A DNA stretch of 64,000 nt, from positions 27,344,001-27,408,000 of the forward strand of contig NC_079884.1 in NCBI RefSeq assembly GCF_029227915.1, given 5' to 3'. The position numbers and the translations under genes are program-made. This stretch comes from Hydractinia symbiolongicarpus (lineage: Eukaryota > Cnidaria > Hydrozoa > Anthoathecata > Hydractiniidae). Position 1 is the stretch's first letter. Each line of letters begins with the position of its first letter. Below are positions 23,796 through 37,500 of the stretch, one piece after another. Below the pieces are notes generated by a model. That model saw nothing but the letters and a program-made list of their open reading frames with translations, did no database searches and was not told the DNA's origin.

Positions 23796-26720
23796 CATTC
23801 ATACCATTTAGGAGGTCAAAGTCCAATGTAAGTTCAATTAAGTACCACAGTCAATCGTTTCACTGTTAAAAGCGATACAACTTAGAAATATCGGGAAAAT
23901 ATCACTAAATACATGTTGGTACGAATATGTGACGCAACCGTTGTGACTCCAACGGATTGATTTCGCTAGAAAGTCAAGGAAATAGAGTTTTCGAAACTGT
24001 TTCCATTTCTATAACGCGCTAGCGGCTAGGATTGGTCCCGCAGTAAAAAATGACTTACTTATCTACACTTTCAAATAAAGCGCTACCACAGCGCCCAGTG
24101 TAATCGCTGAGTTCCAGCAATCATGTCAAATTAAGAAGAATGTTATTTTTTGGGGTCCAATTGTCTCATTTATCACATTTATGAGGTCAAAGTCCAAAAT
24201 CAGTTCAATTAAGTCCCACAGTCAATCGTTTCACTGTTACAAGCGATACAACTTAGTAATATCGGAAAAATATCGCTAAATACATGTTGGTGCGAATTTG
24301 TGACTCAACCATTGTAACTCCAACGGATTGATACCGCTAAAAAGGCAAGGAAATAGAGTTTTCGAAACTGTTTCCATTTCTTCAGCGCGCACTAACGGCT
24401 AGGATTGGTCCCACAGTAAAAAATGACTTACTTATCTACACTTTTAAATAACGCGCTCCCACACCGCCTAATGTAATCGCTGAGTTCCAGTAATCATGTC
24501 AAATTAAGAAGAATGTTATTTCCTGAATCCAATTGCCTCATTTATCCCATTTATAAGGTCAAAGTCCAAAATCAGTTCAATTAAGTGCCACAGTCAATCG
24601 CTTCACTGTTACAAGTGATACAACTTAGTAATATCGGAAAAATATCACAAAATACATGTTGGTGCGAATATGTGACGCAACCGTTGTAACTCAACCGGAT
24701 TGATACCGCTAGGAAGTCAATGAAATGTAAATTTTAAACCTGTTTCCATTTCTTCAGCGCGCGCTAACGGCTAGGATTGGTCCCATAGTAAAAAATGACT
24801 TACTTATCTACACTTTTAAATAAAGGGGTACCACAGCGCCCAGTGTAATCGCTGAGTTCCAGCAATCATGTCAAATTAAGAAGAATGTTACTTCTTGGAG
24901 TCCAATTGTCTCATTTATCCCATTTAGGAGGTCAAAGTCCAAAATCAGTTCAATTAAGTGCCACAGTCAATCGCTTCACTGTTACAAGAGATACAACTTA
25001 GTAATATCGGAAAAATATCGCTAAATACATGTTGGTGCGAATTTGTGACGCAACAATTGTAACTCCAACGGATTGATACCGCTAAAAAGGCAAGGAAATA
25101 GAGTTTTCGAAACTGTTTCCATTTCTTCAGCGCGCGCTAACGCCTAGGATTGGTCCCATAGTAAAAAATGACTTACTTATCTACACTTTTAAATAAAGGG
25201 GTACCACAGCGCCCAGTGTAATCGCTGAGTTCCAGCAATCATGTCAAATTAAGAAGAATGTTACTTCTTGGAGTCCAATTGTCTCATTCATACCATTTAG
25301 GAGGTCAAAGTCCAATGTAGGTTCAATTAAGTCCCACAGTCAATCGTTTCACTGTTAAAAGCGATACAACTTAGAAATATCGGAAAAATATCACTAAATA
25401 CATGTTGGTACGAATATGTGACGCAACCGTTGTAACTCCAACGAATTTAAACCGCTAGAAAGTAAGGATAATAGAGTTTTCGAAACTGATTGCACTTCTT
25501 CAGCGCGGGCTAGCGGCTAGGATTGGTCCCACAGTAAAAAATGACTTACTAATCCACACTTTCAAATAAAGCGCTACCACAGCGCGCAGTGTAATCGCTG
25601 AGTTCCAGCAATCATGTCAAATTAAGAAGAATGTTATTTTTTGGAGTCCAATTGTCTCATTTATCCCATTTAGGAGGTCAAAGTCCAATGTAAGTTCAAT
25701 TAAGTCCCACAGTCAATCGTTTCATTGTTAAAAGTGATACAACTTAGTAATATCGGAAAAATATCGCTAAATACATGTTGGTGGGAATTTGTGACGCAAC
25801 CATTGTAACTCCAACGGATTGAAACCGCTAGAAAGTCAAGGAAATAGAGTTTTCGAAACTGTTTCCATTTCTTTAGCGCGAGCTAACGGCTAGGATTGGT
25901 CCCACAGTAAAAAATGACTTACTTATCTACACTTTTAAATAAAGCGCTACCACAGCGCCCAGTGTAATCGCTGAGTTCCAGCAATCATGTCAAATTAAGA
26001 AGAATGTTACTTCTTGGAGTCCAATTGTCTCATTTATCCCACTTAGGAGGTCAAAGTCCAATGTAAGTTCAATTAAGTCCCACAGTCAATCGTTTCACTG
26101 TTAAAAGCGATACAACTTAGAAATATCGGAAAAACATCACTAAATACATGTTGGTACGAATATGTGACGCAACCGTTGTAACTCAAACGGATTGATACCG
26201 CTAGAAAGTCAAGGAAATGTAGGATTGAAAACTGTCTCTATTTATTGAGCGCGCTAACGGCAAGGATTTGTCCCACTGTACAAAATGACTAATTTATCTA
26301 AATATTTTAATAAAGCGCTTCCACACAGCCCAGTGTAATCGCTGAGTTCCAGCAATCATGTCAAATTAAGAAGAATGTTATTTCTTGGAGTCCAATTGCC
26401 TCATTTATAACATTTATAAGGCCAAAGTCCAAAATCAGTTCAATTAAGTCCCACAGTCAATCGCTTCACTGTTACAAGCGATACAACTTAGTAATATCGG
26501 AAAAATATCACAAAATACATGTTGGTACAAATATGTGAGGCAACCGTTGTAACTCAAACATGTAGTTTACTGAAAATGGCTCTGTTACTTCAGTGCAGGT
26601 TGACGGCCAGGATTGGTACCACAGTAAAAAATAACTTACTTATCTAAATTTTTTAATGAAGCGCTACTGCAGAGCCCAGTGTAATCGATGAATTCCAGCA
26701 ATCATGTCAAATTAAGAACA
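23796..26720. repeat. Segment delta, first copy (~2.9 kb)
   Basis: Monomer starts 23971, 24342, 24714, 25087, 25460, 25833, 26206 and a short-junction monomer at 26560. Markers are CTCATTCATACC, GTGACTCCAACGG, AAGGCAAGGAAATAGAG, ACTGATTGCACTTC and GTTGGTGGGAATTTG. It recurs whole at +22300 (46096-49020), and in part at 38733-40400, 42747-43555 and 25906+4814. Many monomers carry AAATAGAGTTTTCGAAAC in place of AAATGTAGTTTTTGAAAC, so this is a distinct subfamily. At its right end the array restarts at alpha wording. Confidence 0.9.
26560..26720. repeat. Short-junction monomer (28-bp loss), late type
   Basis: Text runs CTCAAACATGTAGTTTACTG, skipping the usual GGATTGATACCGCTAG-AAGTCAATGAA stretch, a loss of 28 bp. 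The same junction occurs at 3978, 5440, 6159, 6878 and 8340 (early type) and at 31374, 48860 and 52929 (copies of this one). The late type differs by GCAGGTTGACGGCCAGG. Near 26721 it switches to the wording of type C monomers, exactly where the alpha homology starts. Confidence 0.9.
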
Positions 26721-29700
26721 ATGTTATTTCTTGAAAGTCCAATTGTCTCAGTTATCACATTTAGGAGGTCAAAGTCTAATACAGTTCAATTAAGTCACAC
26801 AGTCAATCGTTTCACTGTTACAAGCGATACAACTTAGTAATATCGGAAAAATATCACTAACTACATGTTGGTACGAATATGTGACGCAACCGTTGCATCT
26901 CAAACGGATTGATACCGTTAGAAAATCAATGAAATGTAGTTTTTGAAACTGTTTCTATTTCTTCAGCGCGCGCTAACGGCTAGGAATGGTCCAACAATAA
27001 AAAATGACTTACTTATCTACACTTTCAAATAAAGCGCTACCAAAGCGCCCAGTGTAATCGCTGAGTTCCAGCAATCATGTCAAATTAAGAAGAATGTTGT
27101 TTCTTGGAGTCCAATTGGCTCATTTATCACATTTAGGAGGTCAAAGTCCAAAATAAGTTTAATTAAGTCCCACAGTCAATCGTTTCACTGTTACAAGCGA
27201 TACAACTTAGTATTATCGGAAAATATCACTAAATACATGTTGGTACGAATATGTGACGCAACCGTTGTAACTCAAACGGATTGATACCGCTAGGAAGTCA
27301 ATGAAATGTAGTTTTTGAACCTGTTTCCATTTCTTCAGCGCGCGCTAACGGCTAGGATTGGTCCCATAGTAAAAAATGACTTACTCATCTACACTTTTAA
27401 ATAAAGCGGTACCACAGCGCTCAGTGTAATCGCTGAGTTCCAGCAATCATGTCAAATTAAGAAGAATGTTACTTCTTGGAGTCCAATTGTCTCATTTATC
27501 CCATTTAGGAGGTCAAAGTCCAATGTAAGTTCCATTAAGTCCCACAGTCAATCGTTTCACTGTTAAATGCGATGCAACCTAGAATTATGGGAAAAATATC
27601 GCTAAATACATGTTGGTACGAATATGTGACGAGACCTTTTTAACTCAACCGGACTGATACTGTTAGAAAGACAATGAAATGTAGTTTTTGAAACTGTCTC
27701 TATTTATTCAGCGCGCGCTAACGGCTAGGAATGGTCCAACAATAAAAAATGACTTACTTATCTACACTTTCAAATAAAGCGCTACCAAAGCGCCCAGTGT
27801 AATCGCTGAGTTCCAGCAATCATGTCAAATTAAGAAGAATGTTGTTTCTTGGAGTCCAATTGGCTCATTTATCACATTTAGGAGGTCAAAGTCCAAAATA
27901 AGTTTAATTAAGTCCCACAGTCAATCGTTTCACTGTTACAAGCGATACAACTTAGTATTATCGGAAAATATCACTAAATACATGTTGGTACGAATATGTG
28001 ACGCAACCGTTGTAAATCAACCGGATTGATATCGCTAGAAAGTCAATGAAATGTAGTTTTGAAACTGTTTCCATTTCTTCAGCGCGTGCTAACGGCTAGG
28101 ATTGGTCCCACAGTAAAAAATGACTTTCTTATTTACACTTTCAAATAAAGCGCTACCACAGCGCCCAGTATAATCGCTGAGTTCCTGCAATCATGTCAAA
28201 TTAAGAAGAATGTTATTTCTTGAAAGTCCAATTGTCTCAGTTATCACATTTAGGAGGTCAAAGTCTAAATCAGTTCAATTAAGTCACACAGTCAATCGTT
28301 TCACTGTTACAAGCGATACAACTTAGTAATATTGGAAAAATATCACTAAATACATGTTGGTACGAATATGTGACGAGACCTTTGTAACTCAACCGGACTG
28401 ATACTGTTAGAAAAACAATGAAATTTAGTTTTTGAAACTGTCTCTATTTATTCAGCGCGCGCTAACGGCAAGGATTGGTCCCACAGTACAAAATGACTAA
28501 TTTATCTAAATTTGTTAATAAAGCGCTCCCACACCGCCTAGTGTAATCGCTGAGTTCCAGCAATCATGTCAAATTAAGAAGAATGTTATTTCTTGAATCC
28601 AATTGCCTCATTTATCACATTTATAAGGTCAAAGTCCAAAATCAGTTCAATTTAGTGTCACAGTCAATCGTTTCACTGTTACAGGCGATACAACTTAGTA
28701 ATATCGAAAAAAATATCACAAAATACATGTTGGTGCGAATATGTGACGCAACCGTTGTAAATCAACCGGATTGTTATCGCTAGAAAGTCAATGAAATGTA
28801 GTTTAGAAACTGTTTCCATTTCTTCAGCGCGTGCTAACAGCTAGGATTGGTCCCACAGTAAAAAATGACTTTCTTATTTACACTTTCAAATAAAGCGCTA
28901 CCACAGCGCCCAGTATAATCGCTGAGTTCCTGCAATCATGTCAAATTAAGAAGAATGTTATTTCTTGAAAGTCCAATTGTCTCAGTTATCACATTTAGGA
29001 GGTCAAAGTCTAAATCAGTTAAATTAAGTCACACAGTCAATCGTTTCACTGTTACAAGCGATACAACTTAGTAATATCGGAAAAATATCACTAACTATAT
29101 GTTGGTACGAATATGTGACGCAACCGTTGTAACTCAAACGGATTGATACCGCTAGGAAGTCAATGAAATGTAGTTTTTGAACCTGTTTCCATTTCTTCAG
29201 CGCGCGCTAACGGCTAGGATTGGTCCCATAGTAAAAAATGACTTACTCATCTACACTTTTAAATAAAGCGGTACCACAGCGCCCAGTGTAATCGCTGAGT
29301 TCCAGCAATCATGTCAAATTAAGAAGAATGTTACTTCTTGGAGTCCAATTGTCTCATTTATCCCATTTAGGAGGTCAAAGTCCAATGTAAGTTCCATTAA
29401 GTCCCACAGTCAATCGTTTCACTGTTAAATGCGATGCAACCTAGAATTCTGGGAAAAATATCGCTAAATACATGTTGGTACGAATATGTGACGAGACCTT
29501 TTTAACTCAACCGGACTGATACTGTTAGAAAGACAATGAAATGTAGTTTTTGAAACTGTCTCTATTTATTCAGCGCGCGCTAACGGCAAGGATTGGTCCC
29601 ACAGTACAAAATGACTAATTTATCTAAATTTTTTAATAAAGCGCTCCCTCATCGCCTAGTGTAATCGCTGAGTTCCAGCAATCATGTCAAATAAAGAAGA

Positions 29701-30451
29701 ATGTTATTTCTTGAATCCAATTGCCTCATTTATCACATTTATAAGGTCAAAGTCCAAAATCAGTTCAATTAAGTGTCACAGTCAATCGTTTCACTGTTAC
29801 AAGCGATACAACTTAGTAATATCGGAAAAATATCACAAAATACATGTTGGTGCGAATATGTGACGCAACCGTTGTAAATCAACCGGATTGATATCGCTAG
29901 AAAGTCAATGAAATGTAGTTTTGAAACTGTTTCCATTTCTTCAGCGCGTGCTAACGGCTAGGATTGGTCCCACAGTAAAAAATGACTTTCTTATTTACAC
30001 TTTCAAATAAAGCGCTACCACAGCGCCCAGTATAATCGCTGAGTTCCTGCAATCATGTCAAATTAAGAAGAATGTTATTTCTTGAAAGTCCAATTGTTTC
30101 AGTTATCACATTTAGGAGGTCAAAGTCTAAATCAGTTCAATTAAGTCACACAGTCAATCGTTTCACTGTTACAAGCGATACAACTTAGTAATATCGGAAA
30201 AATATCGCTAAATACATGTTGGTACGAATATGTGACGAGACCTTTGTAACTCAACCGGACTGATACTGTTAGAAAAACAATGAAATTTAGTTTTTGAAAC
30301 TGTCTCTATTTATTCAGCGCGCGCTAACGGCAAGGATTGGTCCCACAGTACAAAATGACTAATTTATCTAAATTTTTTAATAAAGCGCTCCCACACCGCC
30401 TAGTGTAATCGCTGAGTTCCAGCAATCATGTCAAATTAAGAAGAATGTTAT
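26721..30451. repeat. Segment alpha, second copy (+13756)
   Basis: Monomer starts 26923, 27295, 27668, 28040, 28412, 28785, 29157, 29530, 29902 and 30274, each exactly 13756 bp after its alpha counterpart. Differences are single bases, for example AATTTGTTAATA near 28512 against AATTTTTTAATA. The match ends near 30451, where TTTCTTGAATCC becomes TTTCTTGAAAGTCC. The following text fits the first copy again if one 371-bp monomer is removed. Confidence 0.93.
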
Positions 30452-30717
30452 TTCTTGAAAGTCCAATTGTCTCAGTTATCACATTTAGGAGGTCAAAGTC
30501 TAAATCAGTTAAATTAAGTCACACAGTCAATCGTTTCACTGTTACAAGCGATACAACTTAGTAATATCGGAAAAATATCACTAACTATATGTTGGTACGA
30601 ATATGTGACGCAACCGTTGCATCTCAAACGGGTTGATACCGTTAGAAAATCAATGAAATGTAGTTTTTGAAACTGTTTCCATTTCTTCAGCGCGCGCTAA
30701 CGGCTAGGATTGGTCCC
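30452..30717. repeat. Link with single-monomer deletion
   Basis: Corresponds to 17067-17332 at offset 13385, that is 371 bp less than the alpha offset. It ends at about 30717, where CCCATAGTAAAAAATTACTTACTC of the first copy is replaced by CCCACAGTAAAAA wording from the delta end. The monomer at 30647 is therefore a junction monomer between alpha-type and delta-type sequence. Confidence 0.85.
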
Positions 30718-33700
30718 ACAGTAAAAAATGACTTACTTATCTACACTTTTAAATAAAGCGGTACCACAGCGCCCAGTGTAATCGCTGAGTTCCAGCAATC
30801 ATGTCAAATTAAGAAGAATGTTACTTCTTGGAGTCCAATTGTCTCATTTATCCCACTTAGGAGGTCAAAGTCCAATGTAAGTTCAATTAAGTCCCACAGT
30901 CAATCGTTTCACTGTTAAAAGCGATACAACTTAGAAATATCGGAAAAACATCACTAAATACATGTTGGTACGAATATGTGACGCAACCGTTGTAACTCAA
31001 ACGGATTGATACCGCTAGAAAGTCAAGGAAATGTAGGATTGAAAACTGTCTCTATTTATTGAGCGCGCTAACGGCAAGGATTTGTCCCACTGTACAAAAT
31101 GACTAATTTATCTAAATATTTTAATAAAGCGCTTCCACACAGCCCAGTGTAATCGCTGAGTTCCAGCAATCATGTCAAATTAAGAAGAATGTTATTTCTT
31201 GGAGTCCAATTGCCTCATTTATAACATTTATAAGGCCAAAGTCCAAAATCAGTTCAATTAAGTCCCACAGTCAATCGCTTCACTGTTACAAGCGATACAA
31301 CTTAGTAATATCGGAAAAATATCACAAAATACATGTTGGTACAAATATGTGAGGCAACCGTTGTAACTCAAACATGTAGTTTACTGAAAATCGCTCTGTT
31401 ACTTCAGTGCAGGTTGACGGCCAGGATTGGTACCACAGTAAAAAATAACTTACTTATCTAAATTTTTTAATGAAGCGCTACTGCAGAGCCCAGTGTAATC
31501 GATGAATTCCAGCAATCATGTCAAATTAAGAACAATGTTATTTCTTGAAAGTCCAATTGTCTCAGTTATCACATTTAGGAGGTCAAAGTCTAATACAGTT
31601 CAATTAAGTCACACAGTCAATCGTTTCACTGTTACAAGCGATACAACTTAGTAATATCGGAAAAATATCACTAACTACATGTTGGTACGAATATGTGACG
31701 CAACCGTTGCATCTCAAACGGATTGATACCGTTAGAAAATCAATGAAATGTAGTTTTTGAAACTGTTTCCATTTCTTCAGCGCGCGCTAACGGCTAGGAA
31801 TGGTCCAACAATAAAAAATGACTTACTTATCTACACTTTCAAATAAAGCGCTACCAAAGCGCCCAGTGTAATCGCTGAGTTCCAGCAATCATGTCAAATT
31901 AAGAAGAATGTTGTTTCTTGGAGTCCAATTGGCTCATTTATCACATTTAGGAGGTCAAAGTCCAAAATAAGTTTAATTAAGTCCCACAGTCAATCGTTTC
32001 ACTGTTACAAGCGATACAACTTAGTATTATCGGAAAATATCACTAAATACATGTTGGTACGAATATGTGACGCAACCGTTGTAACTCAAACGGATTGATA
32101 CCGCTAGGAAGTCAATGAAATGTAGTTTTTGAACCTGTTTCCATTTCTTCAGCGCGCGCTAACGGCTAGGATTGGTCCCATAGTAAAAAATGACTTACTC
32201 ATCTACACTTTTAAATAAAGCGGTACCACAGCGCTCAGTGTAATCGCTGAGTTCCAGCAATCATGTCAAATTAAGAAGAATGTTACTTCTTGGAGTCCAA
32301 TTGTCTCATTTATCCCATTTAGGAGGTCAAAGTCCAATGTAAGTTCCATTAAGTCCCACAGTCAATCGTTTCACTGTTTAATGCGATGCAACCTAGAATT
32401 ATGGGAAAAATATCGCTAAATACATGTTGGTACGAATATGTGACGAGACCTTTTTAACTCAACCGGGCTGATACTGTTAGAAAGACAATGAAATGTAGTT
32501 TTTGAAACTGTCTCTATTTATTCAGCGCGCGCTAACGGCTAGGAATGGTCCAACAATAAAAAATGACTTACTTATCTACACTTTCAAATAAAGCGCTACC
32601 AAAGCGCCCAGTGTAATCGCTGAGTTCCAGCAATCATGTCAAATTAAGAAGAATGTTGTTTCTTGGAGTCCAATTGGCTCATTTATCACATTTAGGAGGT
32701 CAAAGTCCAAAATAAGTTTAATTAAGTCCCACAGTCAATCGTTTCACTGTTACAAGCGATACAACTTAGTATTATCGGAAAATATCACTAAATACATGTT
32801 GGTACGAATATGTGACGCAACCGTTGTAAATCAACCGGATTGATATCGCTAGAAAGTCAATGAAATGTAGTTTTGAAACTGTTTCCATTTCTTCAGCGCG
32901 TGCTAACGGCTAGGATTGGTCCCACAGTAAAAAATGACTTTCTTATTTACACTTTCAAATAAAGCGCTACCACAGCGCCCAGTATAATCGCTGAGTTCCT
33001 GCAATCATGTCAAATTAAGAAGAATGTTATTTCTTGAAAGTCCAATTGTCTCAGTTATCACATTTAGGAGGTCAAAGTCTAAATCAGTTCAATTAAGTCA
33101 CACAGTCAATCGTTTCACTGTTACAAGCGATACAACTTAGTAATATTGGAAAAATATCACTAAATACATGTTGGTACGAATATGTGACGAGACCTTTGTA
33201 ACTCAACCGGACTGATACTGTTAGAAAAACAATGAAATTTAGTTTTTGAAACTGTCTCAATTTATTCAGCGCGCGCTAACGGCAAGGATTGGTCCCACAG
33301 TACAAAATGACTAATTTATCTAAATTTTTTAATAAAGCGCTCCCACACCGCCTAGTGTAATCGCTGAGTTCTAGCAATCATGTCAAATTAAGAAGAATGT
33401 TATTTCTTGAATCCAATTGCCTCATTTATCACATTTATAAGGTCAAAGTCTAAAATCAGTTCAATTTAGTGTCACAGTCAATCGTTTCACTGTTACAGGC
33501 GATACAACTTAGTAATATCGAAAAAAATATCACAAAATACATGTTGGTGCGAATATGTGACGCAACCGTTGTAAATCAACCGGATTGTTATCGCTAGAAA
33601 GTCAATGAAATGTAGTTTAGAAACTGTTTCCATTTCTTCAGCGCGTGCTAACAGCTAGGATTGGTCCCACAGTAAAAAATGACTTTCTTATTTACACTTT

Positions 33701-34500
33701 CAAATAAAGCGCTACCACAGCGCCCAGTATAATCGCTGAGTTCCTGCAATCATGTCAAATTAAGAAGAATGTTATTTCTTGAAAGTCCAATTGTCTCAGT
33801 TATCACATTTAGGAGGTCAAAGTCTAAATCAGTTAAATTAAGTCACACAGTCAATCGTTTCACTGTTACAAGCGATACAACTTAGTAATATCGGAAAAAT
33901 ATCACTAACTATATGTTGGTACGAATATGTGACGCAACCGTTGTAACTCAAACGGATTGATACCGCTAGGAAGTCAATGAAATGTAGTTTTTGAACCTGT
34001 TTCCATTTCTTCAGCGCGCGCTAACGGCTAGGATTGGTCCCATAGTAAAAAATGACTTACTCATCTACACTTTTAAATAAAGCGGTACCACAGCGCCCAG
34101 TGTAATCGCTGAGTTCCAGCAATCATGTCAAATTAAGAAGAATGTTACTTCTTGGAGTCCAATTGTCTCATTTATCCCATTTAGGAGGTCAAAGTCCAAT
34201 GTAAGTTCCATTAAGTCCCACAGTCAATCGTTTCACTGTTAAATGCGATGCAACCTAGAATTCTGGGAAAAATATCGCTAAATACATGTTGGTACGAATA
34301 TGTGACGAGACCTTTTTAACTCAACCGGACTGATACTGTTAGAAAGACAATGAAATGTAGTTTTTGAAACTGTCTCTATTTATTCAGCGCGCGCTAACGG
34401 CAAGGATTGGTCCCACAGTACAAAATGACTAATTTATCTAAATTTTTTAATAAAGCGCTCCCTCATCGCCTAGTGTAATCGCTGAGTTCCAGCAATCATG
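30718..34500. repeat. 4.8-kb tandem unit, copy 2 (truncated)
   Basis: Monomer starts 31020, 31374 (short junction), 31737, 32109, 32482, 32854, 33226, 33599, 33971 and 34344, at +4814 from copy 1. Copy-specific changes include CTGTTTAATGCG near 32376 and GTTCTAGCAATC near 33369. The homology stops between 34492 and 34507, inside a monomer, where beta wording takes over. Confidence 0.9.
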
Positions 34501-37500
34501 TCAAATTAAGAAGAATGTTATTTCTTGAAAGTCCAATTGTCTCAGTTATCACATTTAGGAGGTCAAAGTCTAAATCAGTTCAATTAAGTCACACAGTCAA
34601 TCGTTTCACTGTTACAAGCGATACAACTTAGTAATATCGGAAAAAATATCGCTAAATACATGTTGGTACGAATATGTGACGAGACCTTTGTAACTCAACC
34701 GGACTGATACTGTTAGAAAAACAATGAAATTTAGTTTTTGAAACTGTCTCTATTTATTCAGCGCGTGCTAACGGCAAGGAATGGTCCCACAGTACAAAAT
34801 GACTAATTTATCTAAATTTTTTAATAAAGCGCTCCCACACCGCCTAGTGTAATCGCTGAGTTCCAGCAATCATGTCAAATTAAGAAGAATGTTATTTATT
34901 GAATCCAATTGCCTCATTTATCACATTTATAAGGTCAAAGTCCAAAATCAGTTCAATTTAGTGTCACAGTCAATCGTTTCACTGTTACAAGCGATACAGC
35001 TTAGTAATATCGGAAAAATATCACAAAATACATGTTGGTGCGCATATGTGACGCAACCGTTGTAAATCAACCGGATTGTTATCGCTAGAAAGGTAATGAA
35101 ATGTAGTTTTGAAACTGTTTCCATTTCTTCAGCGCGTGCTAACGGCTAGGATTGGTCCCACAGTAAAAAATGACTTTCTTATTTACACTTTCAAATAAAG
35201 CGCTACCACAGCGCCCAGTATAATCGCTGAGTTCCTGCAATCATGTCAAATTAAGAAGAATGTTATTTCTTGAAAGTCCAATTGTCTCAGTTATCACATT
35301 TAGGAGGTCAAAGTCTAAATCAGTTCAATTAAGTCACACAGTCAATCGTTTCACTGTTACAAGCGATACAACTTAGTAATATCGGAAAAATATCACTAAC
35401 TATATGTTGGTACGAATATGTGACGCAACCGTTGCATATCAAACGGATTGATACCGTTAGAAAATCAATGAAATGTAGTTTTTGAAAAACTGTTTCCATT
35501 TTTTCAGCGCGCGCTAACGGCTAGGAATGGTCCAACAATAAAAAATGACTTACTTATCTACACTTTCAAATAAAGCGCTACCAAAGCGCCCAGTGTAATC
35601 GCTGAGTTCCAGCAATCATGTCAAATTAAGAAGAATGTTGTTTCTTGGACTCCAATTGGCTGATTTATCACATTTAGGAGGTCAAAGTCCAAAATAAGTT
35701 TAATTAAGTCCCACAGTCAATCGTTTCACTGTTACAAGCGATACAACTTAGTATTATCGGAAAATATCACTAAATACATGTTGGTACGAATATGTGACGC
35801 AACCGTTGTAACTCAAACGGATTGATACCGCTAGGAAGTCAATGAAATGTAGTTTTTGAACCTGTTTCCATTTCTTCAGCGCGCGCTAACGGCTAGGATT
35901 GGTCCCATAGTAAAAAATGACTTACTTATCTACACTTTTAAATAAAGCGGTACCACAGTGCCCAGTGTAATCGCTGAGTTCCAGCAATCATGTCAAATTA
36001 AGAAGAATGTTACTTCTTGGAGTCCAATTGTCTCATTTATCCCATTTAGGAGGTCAAAGTCCAATGTAAGTTCAATTAAGTCCCACAGTCAATCGTTTCA
36101 CTGTTAAAAAAGCGATGCAACCTAGAATTATCAGAAAAATATCGCTAAATACATGTTGGTACGAATATGTGACGAGACTTTTGTAACTCAACCGGACTGA
36201 TACTGTTAGAAAGACAATGAAATGTAGTTTTTGAAACTGTCTCTATTTATTCAGCGCGCGCTAACGGCAAGGATTGGTCCCACAGTGCAAAATGACTAAT
36301 TTATCTAAATTTTTTAATAAAGCGCTCCCACACCGCCTAGTGTAATCGCTGAGTTCCAGCAATCATGTCAAATTAAGAAGAATGTTATTTCTTGAATCCA
36401 ATTGCCTCATTTATCACATTTATACGGTCAAAGTCCAAAATCAGTTCAATTAAGTGCCACAGTCAATCGCTTCACTGTTACAAGCGATACAACTTAGTAA
36501 TATCGGAAAAATATCACAAAATACATGTTGGTGCGAACATGTGACGCAACAGTTGTAAATCAACCGGATTGATACCGCTAGAAAGTCAATGAAATGTAGT
36601 TTTTGAAACTGTTTCCATTTCTTCAGCGCGTGCTAACGGCTAGGATTGGTCCCACAGTAAAAAATGATTTACTTATTTACACTTTCAAATAAAGCGCTAG
36701 CACAGCGCCCAGTATAATCGCTGAGTTCCAGCAATCATGTTAAATTAAGAAGAATGTTACTTCTTGAAAGTCCAATTGTCTCAGTTATCACATTAAGGAG
36801 ATCAAAGTCCAAAATAAGTTTAATTAAATCCCACAGTCAATCGTTTCACTGTTACAAGCGATAAAACTTAGTATTATCGGAAAATATCACTAAATACATG
36901 TTGGTACGAATATGTGACGCAACCGTTGTATCTCAAACGGATTGATACCGCTAGGAAGTCAATGATATGTAGTTTTTGAACCTGTTTCCATTTCTTCAGC
37001 GCGCGCTAACGGCTAGGATTGGTCCCATAGTAAAAAATGACTTACTCATCTCCACTTTTAAATAAAGCGGTACCACAGCGCCCAGTGTAATCGCTGAGTT
37101 CCAGCAATCATGTCAAATTAAGAAGAATGTTACTTCTTGGAGTCCAATTGTCTCATTTATCCCATTTAGGAGGTCAAAGTCCAATGTAAGTTCAATTAAG
37201 TCCCACAGTCAATCGTTTCACTGTTAAAAGCGATGCAACCTAGAATTATCAGAAAAATATCGCTAAATACATGTTGGTACGAATATGTGACGAGACCTTT
37301 GTAACTCAACCGGACTGATACTGTTAGAAAGACAATGAAATGTAGTTTTTGAAACTGTCTCTATTTATTCAGCGCGCGCTAACGGCAAGGATTGGTCCCA
37401 CAGTACAAAATGACTAATTTATCTAAATTTTTTAATAAAGCGCTCCCACACCGCCTAGTGTAATCGCTGAGTTCCAGCAATCATGTCAAATTAAGAAGAA

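Larger units (their letters stand above)
25906..30717. repeat. 4.8-kb tandem unit, copy 1
   Basis: From about 30720 the sequence repeats what began at about 25906 with offset 4814. The marker CCACTTAGGAGG occurs near 26039 and 30854, the short-junction monomer at 26560 and 31374, and AGCGCTCAGTG near 27417 and 32231. The unit spans 13 monomers and joins the end of delta to most of alpha. It overlaps the delta and alpha entries because it is a larger-scale repeat laid over them. Confidence 0.9.
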
